Part shown: positions 27,111-36,058 of the stretch, piece after piece
Numbering within the stretch: the stretch's first letter is position 1
Layout of the letters: each line of letters begins with the position of its first letter
Origin: JBGVSA01 sp049840475
GTDB taxonomy: Bacteria > Pseudomonadota > Gammaproteobacteria > Burkholderiales > Rhodocyclaceae
Direction: 5' to 3'
Assembly: GCA_049840475.1 (NCBI GenBank)
Contig: JASGKX010000001.1
Coordinates: forward strand, 1,922,001-1,986,000
Length of the DNA: 64,000 nucleotides
Notes under the pieces: model-generated
What the model was told of the DNA's origin: nothing
The model's input: the letters and a program-made list of their open reading frames with translations, nothing else
Databases searched by the model: none
Translations under genes and position numbers: made by a program

Positions 27111-28085
27111 TCACGCCCCGCGTGCCGCCATGGCGAGCCCCTGTCTAAAGGCCTCGTCGATTTCCTCGTGCTCAAGCACGTATTCGTTTGAGGCGGTTAG
27201 CCGCTCGACGACGAAGTCAATGAAGGCCCGCGTGCGCGCAGGCTGAGCTGCTCGGCTACCGTAATAGACGAACGCGCTGTAGTGGTCGCTGACGTGCTGA
27301 GGAAACAACGGCACCAGTCTCCCCTCGCGGATGTGCCTGGCGGCGGTCGGCGCCGCGAGCTGTCCGATCACGAGTCCGCGCAGCACTGCTTGCAGTTCGA
27401 GGTCCTCATCGTTCGAGCAATACGCCGCACCGACATGCTGGTCCACGAGGTCTCCGTCCACTTTCAGATGCCACGGAAGGAGCACCTGCGTAACGGGATG
27501 TCGATAGACGCTGCAGCGGTGCGTTCCCAGTTCGTACAGGTTCTTCGGCGCCCCATTGCGCGCAAGATAGGCCGGTGCCGCACAGATGATCAGTTGAAGT
27601 GGGAACAGCCGCCTTGCGATGACGCCCTCGTGCGGCGATAGCCCGAGCCGGAAACCCACGTCCACCCGGTCTTCCACCCAATTGCCGACGCGGTCGTCGA
27701 GCAATACGTCAGGCTGGACCGCAGGGTGGCGCTCATTGAAGTCGGCGACCACCTCGTGGATGAGCGGGCGCAGCGTCGTGCGGGGGCCTGTGATGCGTAG
27801 TGGGCCCGCGATCTCGTCCTTGGTTTGACGCACCCCTTGCAGCGCGCGTTCGAGCCCTTGCACGAGCGGGTGCGTGGACTCAAAAAAACGCCGGCCTTCT
27901 TCCGTCAACGACATGCTGCGCGTGGTCCGGTGGAACAGGCGTACGCCCAGGTGACGTTCAAGCTGCGCCAGGGTCTTGCTGGCAGCTTGGGGCGTCATTC
28001 CCAATGTCTGCGCCGCGCGCCGCACATTTCCGTATTCGGCCACACGGATGAATGTACTGATCGAGCGGAATTCGTTGATGGCCAC
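27111..28085 (-). CDS. LysR-family transcriptional regulator
   Basis: A 324-residue LTTR: N-terminal winged HTH (IRVAEYGNVRRAAQTLGMTPQAASKTLAQLERHLGVRLF-type region, residues 13-50) and a periplasmic-binding-like effector domain containing GPLRITGPRTTLRPLIHEV and DVGFRLGLSPHEGVIARRL. It is divergent from a hydrolase / flavodoxin / aldo-keto reductase group across about 170 bp, so it probably regulates them. The effector is unknown. LTTR boxes (T-N11-A) were not identified with certainty. Confidence 0.9.
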   Translation of the reverse strand: MAINEFRSISTFIRVAEYGNVRRAAQTLGMTPQAASKTLAQLERHLGVRLFHRTTRSMSLTEEGRRFFESTHPLVQGLERALQGVRQTKDEIAGPLRITGPRTTLRPLIHEVVADFNERHPAVQPDVLLDDRVGNWVEDRVDVGFRLGLSPHEGVIARRLFPLQLIICAAPAYLARNGAPKNLYELGTHRCSVYRHPVTQVLLPWHLKVDGDLVDQHVGAAYCSNDEDLELQAVLRGLVIGQLAAPTAARHIREGRLVPLFPQHVSDHYSAFVYYGSRAAQPARTRAFIDFVVERLTASNEYVLEHEEIDEAFRQGLAMAARGA

Positions 28086-28254
28086 GGCACTTCCTCAATC
28101 AATTGGCAACGTTTGGTTGCTAGTCAAGCAATCGGTTGAACTCTAGTTCGATGCCTATCAGGCGTCTAGAGTGCAGCAATCCCCAGGCTGACTTCGGACG
28201 GCCGGCGCCCGCCGTTTTCTCTCGAAGCCTGAATACATCCCCAGGAGCCAATAC

Positions 28255-29337
28255 ATGCACCGCCACCCGCGTAGGCGTTCGGAGAAATTCATCGCATTGC
28301 TGCTGTGGTTTGTGGCAACCGTGGCAAGCGCAGCGTTGACGAGCGCGCCGATCTCGATCTCTGCGCAGGGTAGTTTTGCCGTGGGCGGCACGGTCAAAGA
28401 ATCTGTCGGCACCTTCGACAGCCTGAGGCCGGAATCTGGCGGGCAGACGCTGCACGGCGACCATGCGCGCGTCATCTATCAGATTCCCGTCGGCGCCCGA
28501 AAGCTCCCTCTGGTCATGTGGCACGGCTTCGGGCAGTTCTCTCGCACCTGGGAGACCACGCCAGACGGACGAGAGGGGTTCCAGACGATCTTCGTGCGTC
28601 GCAAATTCCCGGTGTACCTGATCGATCAACCACGGCGCGGCGCTGCGGGCCGCAGCACTGTACCTGCGACGCTGACTGCCACACCGGACGAGCAGCGCTG
28701 GTTTGAGACCTTCCGCCTCGGCGTGTGGCCGGAGTTCTTCAAGGGTGTGCAGTTTTCGAAGGACCCCGAGGCGCTCAACCAGTACTTCCGCCAGATGACG
28801 CCCGACACCGGCCCGATCGACGCCGGCGTGGTGACGGACGCCGTATCGGCCCTCTTCGACAAGATTGGTCCGGGCATTCTGATCACGCACTCGCACAGCG
28901 GCGGTTTCGGATGGATGACCGCCATGAAGAACCCGAGGATTCGTGCAGTCGTCTCCTATGAGCCGGGCAGTGGTTTCGTGTTTCCCGAAGGCGAACTGCC
29001 GGCCGCAATGCCCAGCTCAGCCGGCGCTCTGGAGCCCGTTGCCATTCCTATGACGGAGTTCATGAAGCTCACGCGCATCCCGATCGTCATTTATTACGGC
29101 GACAACATTCCCGACGTACCGACGGCGTTGCCTGGGCAGGACGGCTGGCGGGTGCGGCTGGCGATGGCGCGTCTTTGGGTCGACGCCGTCAATCGACACG
29201 GGGGAAAGGCACAGCTCGTCCATCTGCCCGACGTGGGCATTCGCGGCAACACGCACTTCCCGTTCTCAGATCTCAACAACGTTCAGGTCGCAGACCTCTT
29301 GTCGGCCTTTCTGAAACAGAACCGGCTCGACCGCTAG
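28255..29337 (+). CDS. Exported alpha/beta-hydrolase
   Basis: A 360-residue exported hydrolase. Signal peptide about 1-26; oxyanion region LVMWHGFGQFSRTWE; nucleophile elbow THSHSGGFGW (a GxSxG variant with H at the first Gly position); acid candidate in VIYYGDNIPD; late histidine in GIRGNTHFPFSD. The substrate is not predictable: secreted esterase or lactonase are possible. It is first in a plus-strand series (flavodoxin, aldo-keto reductase) divergent from a LysR gene. Confidence 0.85.
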   Translation: MHRHPRRRSEKFIALLLWFVATVASAALTSAPISISAQGSFAVGGTVKESVGTFDSLRPESGGQTLHGDHARVIYQIPVGARKLPLVMWHGFGQFSRTWETTPDGREGFQTIFVRRKFPVYLIDQPRRGAAGRSTVPATLTATPDEQRWFETFRLGVWPEFFKGVQFSKDPEALNQYFRQMTPDTGPIDAGVVTDAVSALFDKIGPGILITHSHSGGFGWMTAMKNPRIRAVVSYEPGSGFVFPEGELPAAMPSSAGALEPVAIPMTEFMKLTRIPIVIYYGDNIPDVPTALPGQDGWRVRLAMARLWVDAVNRHGGKAQLVHLPDVGIRGNTHFPFSDLNNVQVADLLSAFLKQNRLDR

Positions 29338-29381
29338 GTTCTGGATCGCGGCCCGCGCGTCACGATCACGACGTATCTACT

Positions 29382-29987
29382 ATGCAACGGAGATTCCTGA
29401 TGGCGAGAGAACATGATTCACAGCGGCGCGCGCTCATTGCGGCGATGAGCGCCCTCCCGCTGTCTCGCGTGGGCAACGCGGTAGCGGCAGACAGGCAGGC
29501 AGCGGGCGCCCATACGCTGGTGGCCTTTTTCTCGCGCTCAGGCAACACGCGCGTGGTCGCTGGCCTGATCCAGCGTGCGCTCAACGCGGATGTATTCGAG
29601 ATACGCCCGGCTACGTCGTATCCCGAGGACTATCTGGCGACCGTCGCGCAAGCAAAGCGCGAGACTGACCGGAATTTCGAACCTGCGCTTGCCGCTCGCG
29701 TGGAGCGCATCGCGAGCTACGAGCAGATTTTCCTGGGGTTCCCGATCTGGGGCACTACAACCCCGCCAATCATCCGCTCGTTTTTGCATGCCCACGACCT
29801 GACCGGCAAGACGGTGATCCCGTTCGTCACCCATGGGGGGTACGGGCTGGGCAACAGTCTGTCCGTTCTGGCCAGTCATGCGGCCGGCGCGAGGCTGCTG
29901 AGGGGATTCGTGATGCAGGCGGACCAGGAGAGATCAACGATGGAGCGTGTGAACGCGTGGATGACCGATGCGGGCATCCACGCCTGA
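29382..29987 (+). CDS. Flavodoxin-like protein with export-type N-terminus
   Basis: About 201 residues. After a twin-arginine-like N-terminus (MQRRFLMAREHDSQRRALIAA), the flavodoxin core begins at HTLVAFFSRSGNTRVVAGLI, an FMN phosphate-binding loop of the S/T-x-T/S-G-N-T type. FLGFPIWGTTTPPIIRSFL and FVTHGGYGLGNSL are the next two FMN loops. An alternative ATG lies at 29400. It sits between the hydrolase and an aldo-keto reductase on one strand, a frequent combination in LysR-controlled reductase clusters. It probably reduces quinones or similar; export is uncertain. Confidence 0.82.
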   Translation: MQRRFLMAREHDSQRRALIAAMSALPLSRVGNAVAADRQAAGAHTLVAFFSRSGNTRVVAGLIQRALNADVFEIRPATSYPEDYLATVAQAKRETDRNFEPALAARVERIASYEQIFLGFPIWGTTTPPIIRSFLHAHDLTGKTVIPFVTHGGYGLGNSLSVLASHAAGARLLRGFVMQADQERSTMERVNAWMTDAGIHA

Positions 29988-30024
29988 ATCAACGCCTTCC
30001 CTAAACCGCATCGGGAGAGAGAAC

Positions 30025-31017
30025 ATGAAATATCGGCAACTCGGAAACGGGCTGGAAGTGTCGGCCATCGGACTTGGCTGCATGAGTATGAGCAGCGCGT
30101 ACGGTCCTCCCTCGGACAAGCAGGAGATGATCCGTCTCATACGGACTGCGCATGGCAAAGGTGTGACGTTTTTTGATACGGCCGAAGCGTATGGCCCATT
30201 TGCAAACGAAGAACTGGTCGGAGAAGCCATTGCGCCGATTCGCGGTCAGGTGGTCATTGCCACCAAGTTTGGCTTCGACATCGACCTGAAGACCGGACAG
30301 CGATCCGGCGGCACAAACAGTCGCCCCGAGCATATCCGGGCCGTGACAGAAGCCTCCCTCAAACGTTTGCGAACAGAACGTATCGATCTGCTGTACCAAC
30401 ATCGGGTCGATCCCGACGTTCCCATCGAAGACGTGGCCGGCACCGTCAAGGCGCTGATCGCCGAAGGCAAGGTCGCGCATTTCGGCTTGTCGGAGGCTGG
30501 GGATGAGACCATCCGGCGGGCGCATGCCGTTCAATCCGTGACCGCCGTACAAAGCGAATACTCGCTGTTCTGGCGAGGCCCCGAAACGGGTCTTCTGGCA
30601 ACGCTTGAAGAACTCGGCATCGGTTTTGTCCCTTTCAGTCCGCTCGGCGCCGGTTTTCTGACGGGGAAGATCGATGAGCACACGCAATTCGATCCGACGG
30701 ATTTTCGCAACAGTGTGCCCCGCTTCTCGCCCGAGGCCCGCAAGGCCAACATGGTGCTGGTGGATGTGGTGAAAGCCATGGCGAGCGACAAGCAGGCCAC
30801 GCCTGCACAGATCGCACTCGCCTGGCTGCTGGCACGCAAGCCGTGGATCGTGCCAATCCCCGGCACGACCAAACTGCACCGGCTCGAAGAGAACATCGGT
30901 GCGGTGGACGTTCAGGTCGATGAGAACGACCTCAAGCGGATCGACGCAATGCTCTCGCACATCTCTGTGCAAGGGGATCGGCTCCCCGAAGCGGCACTGA
31001 AGATGACCGGTCTTTGA
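30025..31017 (+). CDS. Aldo/keto reductase
   Basis: A 330-residue NADPH-dependent aldo-keto reductase of the YajO/AKR13 kind: GLGCMSMSSAYGPP near the N-terminus, catalytic D and Y in FFDTAEAYGPFANEE, K in VVIATKFGF, H in DLLYQHRVDPDVP, and the NADPH-binding IPGTTKLHRLEEN. The start is set by GGGAGAGAGAAC before the ATG. It is the last gene of the run. Substrate unknown. Confidence 0.92.
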   Translation: MKYRQLGNGLEVSAIGLGCMSMSSAYGPPSDKQEMIRLIRTAHGKGVTFFDTAEAYGPFANEELVGEAIAPIRGQVVIATKFGFDIDLKTGQRSGGTNSRPEHIRAVTEASLKRLRTERIDLLYQHRVDPDVPIEDVAGTVKALIAEGKVAHFGLSEAGDETIRRAHAVQSVTAVQSEYSLFWRGPETGLLATLEELGIGFVPFSPLGAGFLTGKIDEHTQFDPTDFRNSVPRFSPEARKANMVLVDVVKAMASDKQATPAQIALAWLLARKPWIVPIPGTTKLHRLEENIGAVDVQVDENDLKRIDAMLSHISVQGDRLPEAALKMTGL

Positions 31018-31472
31018 GTTGCACTGTGTCGGTCTTCGGCGGAGCGGCGGCAGACGTTCACAGTCAAGTTGCCAGCGTTCGCCTCGGTCGAGAGCTGTCA
31101 CCCGAATGGCATTGCTGATGGGGCCAGGCCACCACGGCAGGGGCTGTACTGGTAGCCGTCGTTGGGTGGCAACTGCGCCGGCCGCTCTGACGGCGGTAGC
31201 CAGACTTGTCGCCTGCACAGTGGACCTGCAGAATGCGCGCCGGCTGTGGCAGCGTTGCGAGCGACTGCCCGTCCGCGTAGGGGCGAATGTGCTGGCTTGA
31301 CTTCCGGTACGGCCCACCAGGCAGATGCCGGCCGGAAGGCGATCACCCGTGTGATGGCGCGCTTGGTATTCCTTTTGGCGTATCAAGGACAGCTCAATTC
31401 CTAAGAGCCCTGCAGCATGCCGTCAGTGCTACTGCCATCTTTGGTGGTAGCGGCTGCAATGGGGCCTCTGTG
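31018..31472. other. Intergenic region, nothing recognised
   Basis: About 455 bases before the diguanylate cyclase. Frames are open by GC bias on both strands, but the translations carry no family signature. No repeat or hairpin stood out. Confidence 0.45.
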
Positions 31473-33080
31473 ATGGACATCCTCGCAACGACCGAAGTGG
31501 CAGGGCCCGCCTTCCGCGAGCCATTTCAATGGGCGGGAACACGACCTCGCCTATCCCTGAGCGGATTGTTGGACTATCTGCACGGTCGGCTCAGCTTGAA
31601 CGTCCTGCGGGGCGTTCTTCTGGTGTTCCTGTTCGTCCAGGCTCTGTTCTTTGTTGGGTACGTGACATTTGAACGCGCGCGTATCGAGGAAGACGCAGTT
31701 CGAGTTCTGCGTAACACGGCCTTGCTCGGCGCACTGCAATTCGAGACCAGCCTCCATGCGATGCGTTACCAGATGCGTGACGTTGGCAATGCGCTGCTGC
31801 TCAATCGTACGGTTCCGGTTCAAGACGCAGAGCATTTCCTCGCGCACGAGTTGCAGAAGGATTGGCTGGATGCCGTGATCGTCGTCGATTCCGCAGGGGA
31901 TTTCGTGGCGACGAGCAGCCAGTTTCCGCTTGAGCAAGGCATCGATGCCTCTACGCTGAAACGCGCGACATTCCGCGACAGCACTCTCTTCAAGGATCTC
32001 CGGCGCGAGGAAGTCAACGAACGCCTTTTCGTCTGGCCCGGGGATGGCTCGGATCCGAACTTCACTGGGTTCGTGATGTACCGCGCCATACGCGATCGAG
32101 ACGGTCGCTATATCGGCGGCGCGCTTGGATTCCTCACTGCCGCCACGATCGAGAAGCTGTTCGCAAAAATGGAAAGTCGAGGCTTCGACCTTGGCACGGG
32201 AGGTGTCATGGCGGTCATGAACCGCGACGACGGCATTCAACTCGCCCGTATGGGGGCCGAGACTCAGGTTACCCGTTTGAGCACAAAGGCTCCGGACCTG
32301 ATGGACCTGGCGACCGATTCTGCCCAGGCGCACTACTATGTCTCACCCATCGATGGCGAACAGCGCTTGGGTGTGTTTCTCAACCTGAATGGACGTCGCT
32401 GGGTGTTGGCGGCCGGGTTGGCTGAACGTGATCTCTTCCGCGATTGGTATCTGCAGTCCGGGCTGGTCACGTTGGCCTTTCTCTTCATGGCCTCGCTGCA
32501 ATGGTTGCTGTTGCACTATGCTCATGCGAATTTTCAGCAGCGCGAGCGCTTGGCTCACGAAGCACGACGAGACGCATTGACCAACCTTGCCAATCGCCGC
32601 CACTTCAATGAGTTCGCACGCGGGGCATGTTATCTCGCCCATCGCCACCAACAGCCGCTCTCCGTGCTGTCCCTCGATCTGGATTTTTTCAAGCAAATCA
32701 ACGACACATACGGCCACGCCGCAGGAGACGCAGTCCTTTGTCGCGTAGCCCAGACACTCGGCAGCCTGCTTCGAACAGGAGACCTTGCTGCTCGCTTCGG
32801 TGGCGAGGAGTTTGTCGTGGCCTTGCCTCAGACGGATTTGGATGTTGCCTCCCAGGTTGCCGAGCGGATACGGGCCACGCTGGCTGCACAGGAAGTGCAG
32901 TTTGAGGGGGAGTTCATCCACTTCACCGCGAGCTTGGGGGTTGCTTTGGTATCTGCGGAGGAACTGAACATCAGCGATGGCATCCATTCCGCCCTGGGCC
33001 GCGCCGACCACGCGCTCTACCAATCCAAGCGGGAAGGGCGAAATCGCGTCACAGTGGCCCCTGACGTTAGCCAGTTCTGA
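31473..33080 (+). CDS. Membrane-anchored diguanylate cyclase (extracytoplasmic sensor plus GGDEF)
   Basis: A 535-residue enzyme making cyclic di-GMP from two GTP. TM1 lies around 45-66, an extracytoplasmic dCache-like sensor spans to about 320, TM2 is near 330-352, and the GGDEF domain follows. The active site is GGEEF (443-447). RTGD (434-437), exactly five residues upstream, is an intact inhibitory I-site, so product feedback is expected. GTP-contacting DLDFFKQINDTYGHAAGD is conserved. No EAL domain. The ATG at 31473 is chosen for family length; the frame is open further upstream. Ligand unknown. Confidence 0.92.
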   Translation: MDILATTEVAGPAFREPFQWAGTRPRLSLSGLLDYLHGRLSLNVLRGVLLVFLFVQALFFVGYVTFERARIEEDAVRVLRNTALLGALQFETSLHAMRYQMRDVGNALLLNRTVPVQDAEHFLAHELQKDWLDAVIVVDSAGDFVATSSQFPLEQGIDASTLKRATFRDSTLFKDLRREEVNERLFVWPGDGSDPNFTGFVMYRAIRDRDGRYIGGALGFLTAATIEKLFAKMESRGFDLGTGGVMAVMNRDDGIQLARMGAETQVTRLSTKAPDLMDLATDSAQAHYYVSPIDGEQRLGVFLNLNGRRWVLAAGLAERDLFRDWYLQSGLVTLAFLFMASLQWLLLHYAHANFQQRERLAHEARRDALTNLANRRHFNEFARGACYLAHRHQQPLSVLSLDLDFFKQINDTYGHAAGDAVLCRVAQTLGSLLRTGDLAARFGGEEFVVALPQTDLDVASQVAERIRATLAAQEVQFEGEFIHFTASLGVALVSAEELNISDGIHSALGRADHALYQSKREGRNRVTVAPDVSQF

Positions 33081-33409
33081 TCGTGCCCTGCGTCGAGTCG
33101 GTCACCCAGACTTGTTTGGTCCGCTGACGTCAGATTCGCGCCGCCGGCGACCAGGCGATACGTTGGCTGGGCGACAACCCTTGGCGCTTAGAACGACGAC
33201 CCTGGCCGGTCAATCACGCCAGCCCAGCTTGACGCATGCGCCCCGCAACGCGGTGCTCGCCCAGGTCGCCCAGATTGCGCAGGTCCTGCGTGATTTTGTG
33301 GCAGCCATACGTGTCACCCCTCACTACTTTCCTGTTGGCGGCCGGCGATATACTCCTGCGGAGTTAAACGATTAACTTCAAGTGAATCAAACAGGAGAGG
33401 TGACGCTTC
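33081..33409. other. Intergenic region, nothing recognised
   Basis: About 330 bases between the diguanylate cyclase and the polyserine lipoprotein. An AGGAGAGG ribosome-binding site marks its end. No gene or repeat recognised. Confidence 0.45.
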
Positions 33410-34648
33410 ATGCGTGGTGGGAATCTTGTTGCCCTGGCGGCCGCCATGGCGGTATTGAGTGCTTGCGGCGGCGGCGGCGGGGGCAGTAGCGACGGTGCGG
33501 CAGTCAGTTCCAGTTCGTCCAGCGTTTCGTCGGCATCCAGTTCGTCGTCGAGTAGCGTGGTGGCAGTGAGTTCGTCGTCGAGCAGTTCGGTGGCATCGAG
33601 CTCGTCGTCCAGCAACGCTTCAAACAGTTCGTCGAGTGTCGGCGTGGTCATCAAGGTGAGCAGTGCGGCTGAACTGGCCAGTGCGCTGGCCGCTGTGAAT
33701 CCGGGCGAGACTATCCAGCTTGCGCCCGGCTCCTATGTCGGCGCCTTCGTGGCGACTCGCAAGGGTACGGCGAGCCAGCCGATCACGCTGACGGGGCCTG
33801 CCACGGCGATCCTGCAGAACGACAAATCAACGGGCAAGAATTACGGGCTGTACCTGAACACTGCCGACTACTGGGTGCTCGATGGTTTCACGGTTGCCAA
33901 CTCGCAGAAGGGCATCGTGACTGACCAGTCCAACTTCAATGTGCTGAAGAACCTGTCGGTGCATGACGTGGAGGACGAGGCCGTGCATTTCCGCCAGTTC
34001 AGTTCCGACAACACGATCCAGAACAGCACCATTTTCAACACGGGTCTGGTCCAGCCGAACTATGGCGAAGGTGTCTACCTCGGTTCCGCAAAGTCGAACT
34101 GGGCGACCTACACGGGCAATGCCAACACGCCTGACACGAGCAATCGCAACAAGGTGCTCAACAATAAGATCGGGCCGAATGTCGCGGCAGAAGGCATCGA
34201 CGTGAAGGAAGGCTCGTCGGGCGGGCTGATCCAGGGCAACACCTTCGATACCACGGGCATTTCCGGACAGAACAGCGGCGACAGCGCGATCGACATGAAA
34301 GGCGACAATTACGTCGTCAAGGACAACACGCTGACCAACACGCCGGCGGGGCCGACCAACTGCACTGCCACGACGGGCTGGGATAACAAGAACTGCCTGA
34401 AGGACGGTTTCCAGTCTCACCTGAACACCGTCAACGGCATCACTTATGGCTACAACAACACTTTCAGCAATAACAGCTTCAATCTGAATACCACGGTCGG
34501 CACGGCGAATTACTACGCGATTCCCGGCGGCGGTGGTTATGGCATCAATATTCAGTCGGGTTCCACGGGCACCATCGTGTGCAGCGACAACACCGTGACC
34601 AATGCCCCTGTGGGTCTAACCAACTGGACAGTCACGACTTGTCCCTGA
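33410..34648 (+). CDS. Polyserine-linker lipoprotein with right-handed beta-helix (pectate-lyase-like) domain
   Basis: A 412-residue lipoprotein. The signal ends at the lipobox LSAC (C19), followed by a Gly run and a serine-rich linker (33-76) broken only by V, A and N. The remainder is a parallel beta-helix: an entry motif (ELASALAAVNPGETIQLAPGSY) like polysaccharide lyase or chondroitinase-B-type folds, then repeats such as YWVLDGFTVANSQKGI and NKVLNNKIGPNVAAEGIDVK. Polyserine linkers are typical of secreted carbohydrate-active enzymes in marine gammaproteobacteria and are unusual here. It is probably surface-tethered and polysaccharide-binding or -cleaving; the catalytic residues are not clear. 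Confidence 0.85.
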   Translation: MRGGNLVALAAAMAVLSACGGGGGGSSDGAAVSSSSSSVSSASSSSSSSVVAVSSSSSSSVASSSSSSNASNSSSSVGVVIKVSSAAELASALAAVNPGETIQLAPGSYVGAFVATRKGTASQPITLTGPATAILQNDKSTGKNYGLYLNTADYWVLDGFTVANSQKGIVTDQSNFNVLKNLSVHDVEDEAVHFRQFSSDNTIQNSTIFNTGLVQPNYGEGVYLGSAKSNWATYTGNANTPDTSNRNKVLNNKIGPNVAAEGIDVKEGSSGGLIQGNTFDTTGISGQNSGDSAIDMKGDNYVVKDNTLTNTPAGPTNCTATTGWDNKNCLKDGFQSHLNTVNGITYGYNNTFSNNSFNLNTTVGTANYYAIPGGGGYGINIQSGSTGTIVCSDNTVTNAPVGLTNWTVTTCP

Positions 34649-34668
34649 TTGGGCGGGGATAGAAAATG

Positions 34669-34700
34669 AAAACGGCACACTGCGGTGTGCCGTTTTTTTT
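34669..34700 (+). terminator. Terminator after the beta-helix gene
   Basis: AAACGGCACAC and GTGTGCCGTTT form an 11-bp stem with a TGCG loop and an eight-T tail, 20 bp past the stop codon. Confidence 0.92.
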
Positions 34701-35134
34701 CCAAGAATGAGTGGCGATCGATGAAACGTCGCGGCGGTTACCGGTGGAAATGGTTCGGTGGTTTCGTCTGGTAACTTGCGTTGTGCGAACAGCCTTCGCT
34801 CATCTCAATGTGTGACCGAAGGGAATGCGCGTGACGTTGTGGAGAAGGGTGACTGGGCTTTGTGCAGGTCCTCGCGCTGCTTGACCACACAAAAACGCGC
34901 GTGTGCGAAAAATTAGGTGATCTGTCGATCCTGTGTTACGGTAAAAATAGAAATTCGCGCAAGATAGCTTCATCCAAGGCCTCTTCGGCCGTTCGTGGTC
35001 TTCCCCTCAAGACTGTGTTTCACGATCGGCCTGCAACAGATTCCCCACTGATTGTTCTTGAGTTTTTCTTTCTCTGCCTGCCGTGTCGGCTCGCGGAGCG
35101 ATCTCTTTTATTCAGACTTTTTGAAGGAAACAAA
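34701..35134 (+). promoter_or_regulatory. Upstream region and probable long leader of cspA
   Basis: About 430 bases without a gene. The part nearest cspA is AT-richer than the surroundings and contains a small GGCC-TCTT-GGCC hairpin near 34978-34993 and pyrimidine-rich tracts around 35040-35080. Long structured leaders that act as RNA thermosensors are known for cspA genes. That this one does so is inference; I cannot place the transcription start. Confidence 0.4.
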
Positions 35135-35347
35135 ATGACTATGCAAACCGGTACCGTGAAATGGTTCGACGACGCCAAGGGCTTCGGCTTCATTTCGCCG
35201 TCAGACGGCTCCAAAGACCTCTTCGCTCATCACAGCGAGATTCGCAATGAAGGCGGCTTCCGCACCCTGGCCGAAGGCGCCAAGGTTGAGTTCGAGGTTA
35301 AGCAGGGCGCCAAGGGCCCGCAGGCTGTCAACATTCGCACTATCTAA
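35135..35347 (+). CDS. Cold-shock protein (CspA family)
   Basis: A 70-residue OB-fold RNA chaperone with both RNA-binding motifs, RNP1 (KGFGFI) and RNP2 (DLFAHHS, where many family members have VFVHF). It begins MTMQTGTVKWFDDAKGFGFI; ATG at 35135 or 35141 are both possible, and GAAGGAAAC lies just upstream. It melts mRNA secondary structure at low temperature or in stress. A small conserved-looking gene follows 100 bp downstream. Confidence 0.95.
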   Translation: MTMQTGTVKWFDDAKGFGFISPSDGSKDLFAHHSEIRNEGGFRTLAEGAKVEFEVKQGAKGPQAVNIRTI

Positions 35348-35447
35348 CCTGGCCCTGAAGGCCGCTCCATCGGGCGTGTCCAAAACGTCCTTTTGAAACC
35401 GCACCAAGACGGTCATTGCCGATCGAGGTATTCACATCGAGAAAACT

Positions 35448-35663
35448 ATGCACAACAAGACCATCGAGATAGGGCGTTTCCTTATCTCTCCTATGACAAG
35501 ACCCGATACTGACGGCCGTTACGTCGCATCGGTTTCCATCCGGTCTGGCCACGGTATGGCCAGCATTGATCGCATCATGCGATTTACCCCGAGCTTTGCC
35601 AGCCCGAAAGCCGCACTTCGCTACGCAGCCAATGAAGGCCGGGCGTGGGCGCTCCAACATTGA
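35448..35663 (+). CDS. Small hypothetical protein downstream of cspA
   Basis: A 71-residue protein: IGRFLISPMTRPDTDGRYVASVSIRSG is an amphipathic beta pattern, followed by a helix with SPKAALRYAANEGRAWAL. The composition is that of a real folded protein and the layout resembles small stress-response proteins with a beta-beta-alpha plan often found beside cold-shock genes in Burkholderiaceae. No function is known to me. Confidence 0.6.
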   Translation: MHNKTIEIGRFLISPMTRPDTDGRYVASVSIRSGHGMASIDRIMRFTPSFASPKAALRYAANEGRAWALQH

Positions 35664-35817
35664 TTCGGGATCACGGGCGTCCCCTGGTCGGCCAAGACCG
35701 AAGTTGAGTTGGGCACCGCCCGCAGCTACGGGCTTTCAAGCTTCTGGCCTCTCAACCGATTTGTCGCCCGGCCTCTGCGGCAAGGTGATCAACCAGAGTG
35801 AGCCGGTTCGATGGCTG

Positions 35818-36026
35818 CTATGACCATCGCGCAAGCGCTGAGCGGATTCGCGAACGGAATCGCTCGACATTGATGTCTGCCAGCGACTCGGCTTTGTACA
35901 GCGACAGCATTTCAAACTGACAGCTGCGCGCGCAGGCCCCCAATAGCGCAATCCTCAATACTCGCTTGACGGGTTGCCTCAGCACGAAAAGATCAACCCA
36001 CCATGGCGAACCCAGCGTGGTGACGG
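35818..36026 (-). pseudogene. 3' fragment of the quinone reductase gene, cut off by the IS
   Basis: Read on the minus strand from the IS edge, this gives AVTTLGSPWWVDLFVLRQPV and continues through FEMLSLYKAESL to ALARWS and a TAG at 35818-35820. It is exactly in frame with the 5' fragment at 37241-37625 once the IS and one copy of the 4-bp duplication are removed. The joined gene is 594 bp (197 residues), a normal size for a flavodoxin-fold NAD(P)H-quinone reductase. Confidence 0.88.
36023..36026. repeat. Target-site duplication, left copy (ACGG)
   Basis: ACGG directly abuts the left IS end and is repeated at 37237-37240 beyond the right end. A 4-bp duplication is characteristic of the IS407 group of IS3-family elements. 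Confidence 0.85.
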
Positions 36027-36058
36027 CGACGTTCCCCCAACCTGAGTAGCAGCGAGCT

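Noticed and set aside
31019..31300. A 93-residue frame after the aldo-keto reductase
   Set aside because: Arginine/glycine-rich with no recognisable motif, overlapping the stop of the reductase; no ribosome-binding site.
30001..31386. A 461-residue minus-strand open frame over the aldo-keto reductase
   Set aside because: It is antisense to a gene with all catalytic motifs and has no family signature itself; a high-GC shadow.
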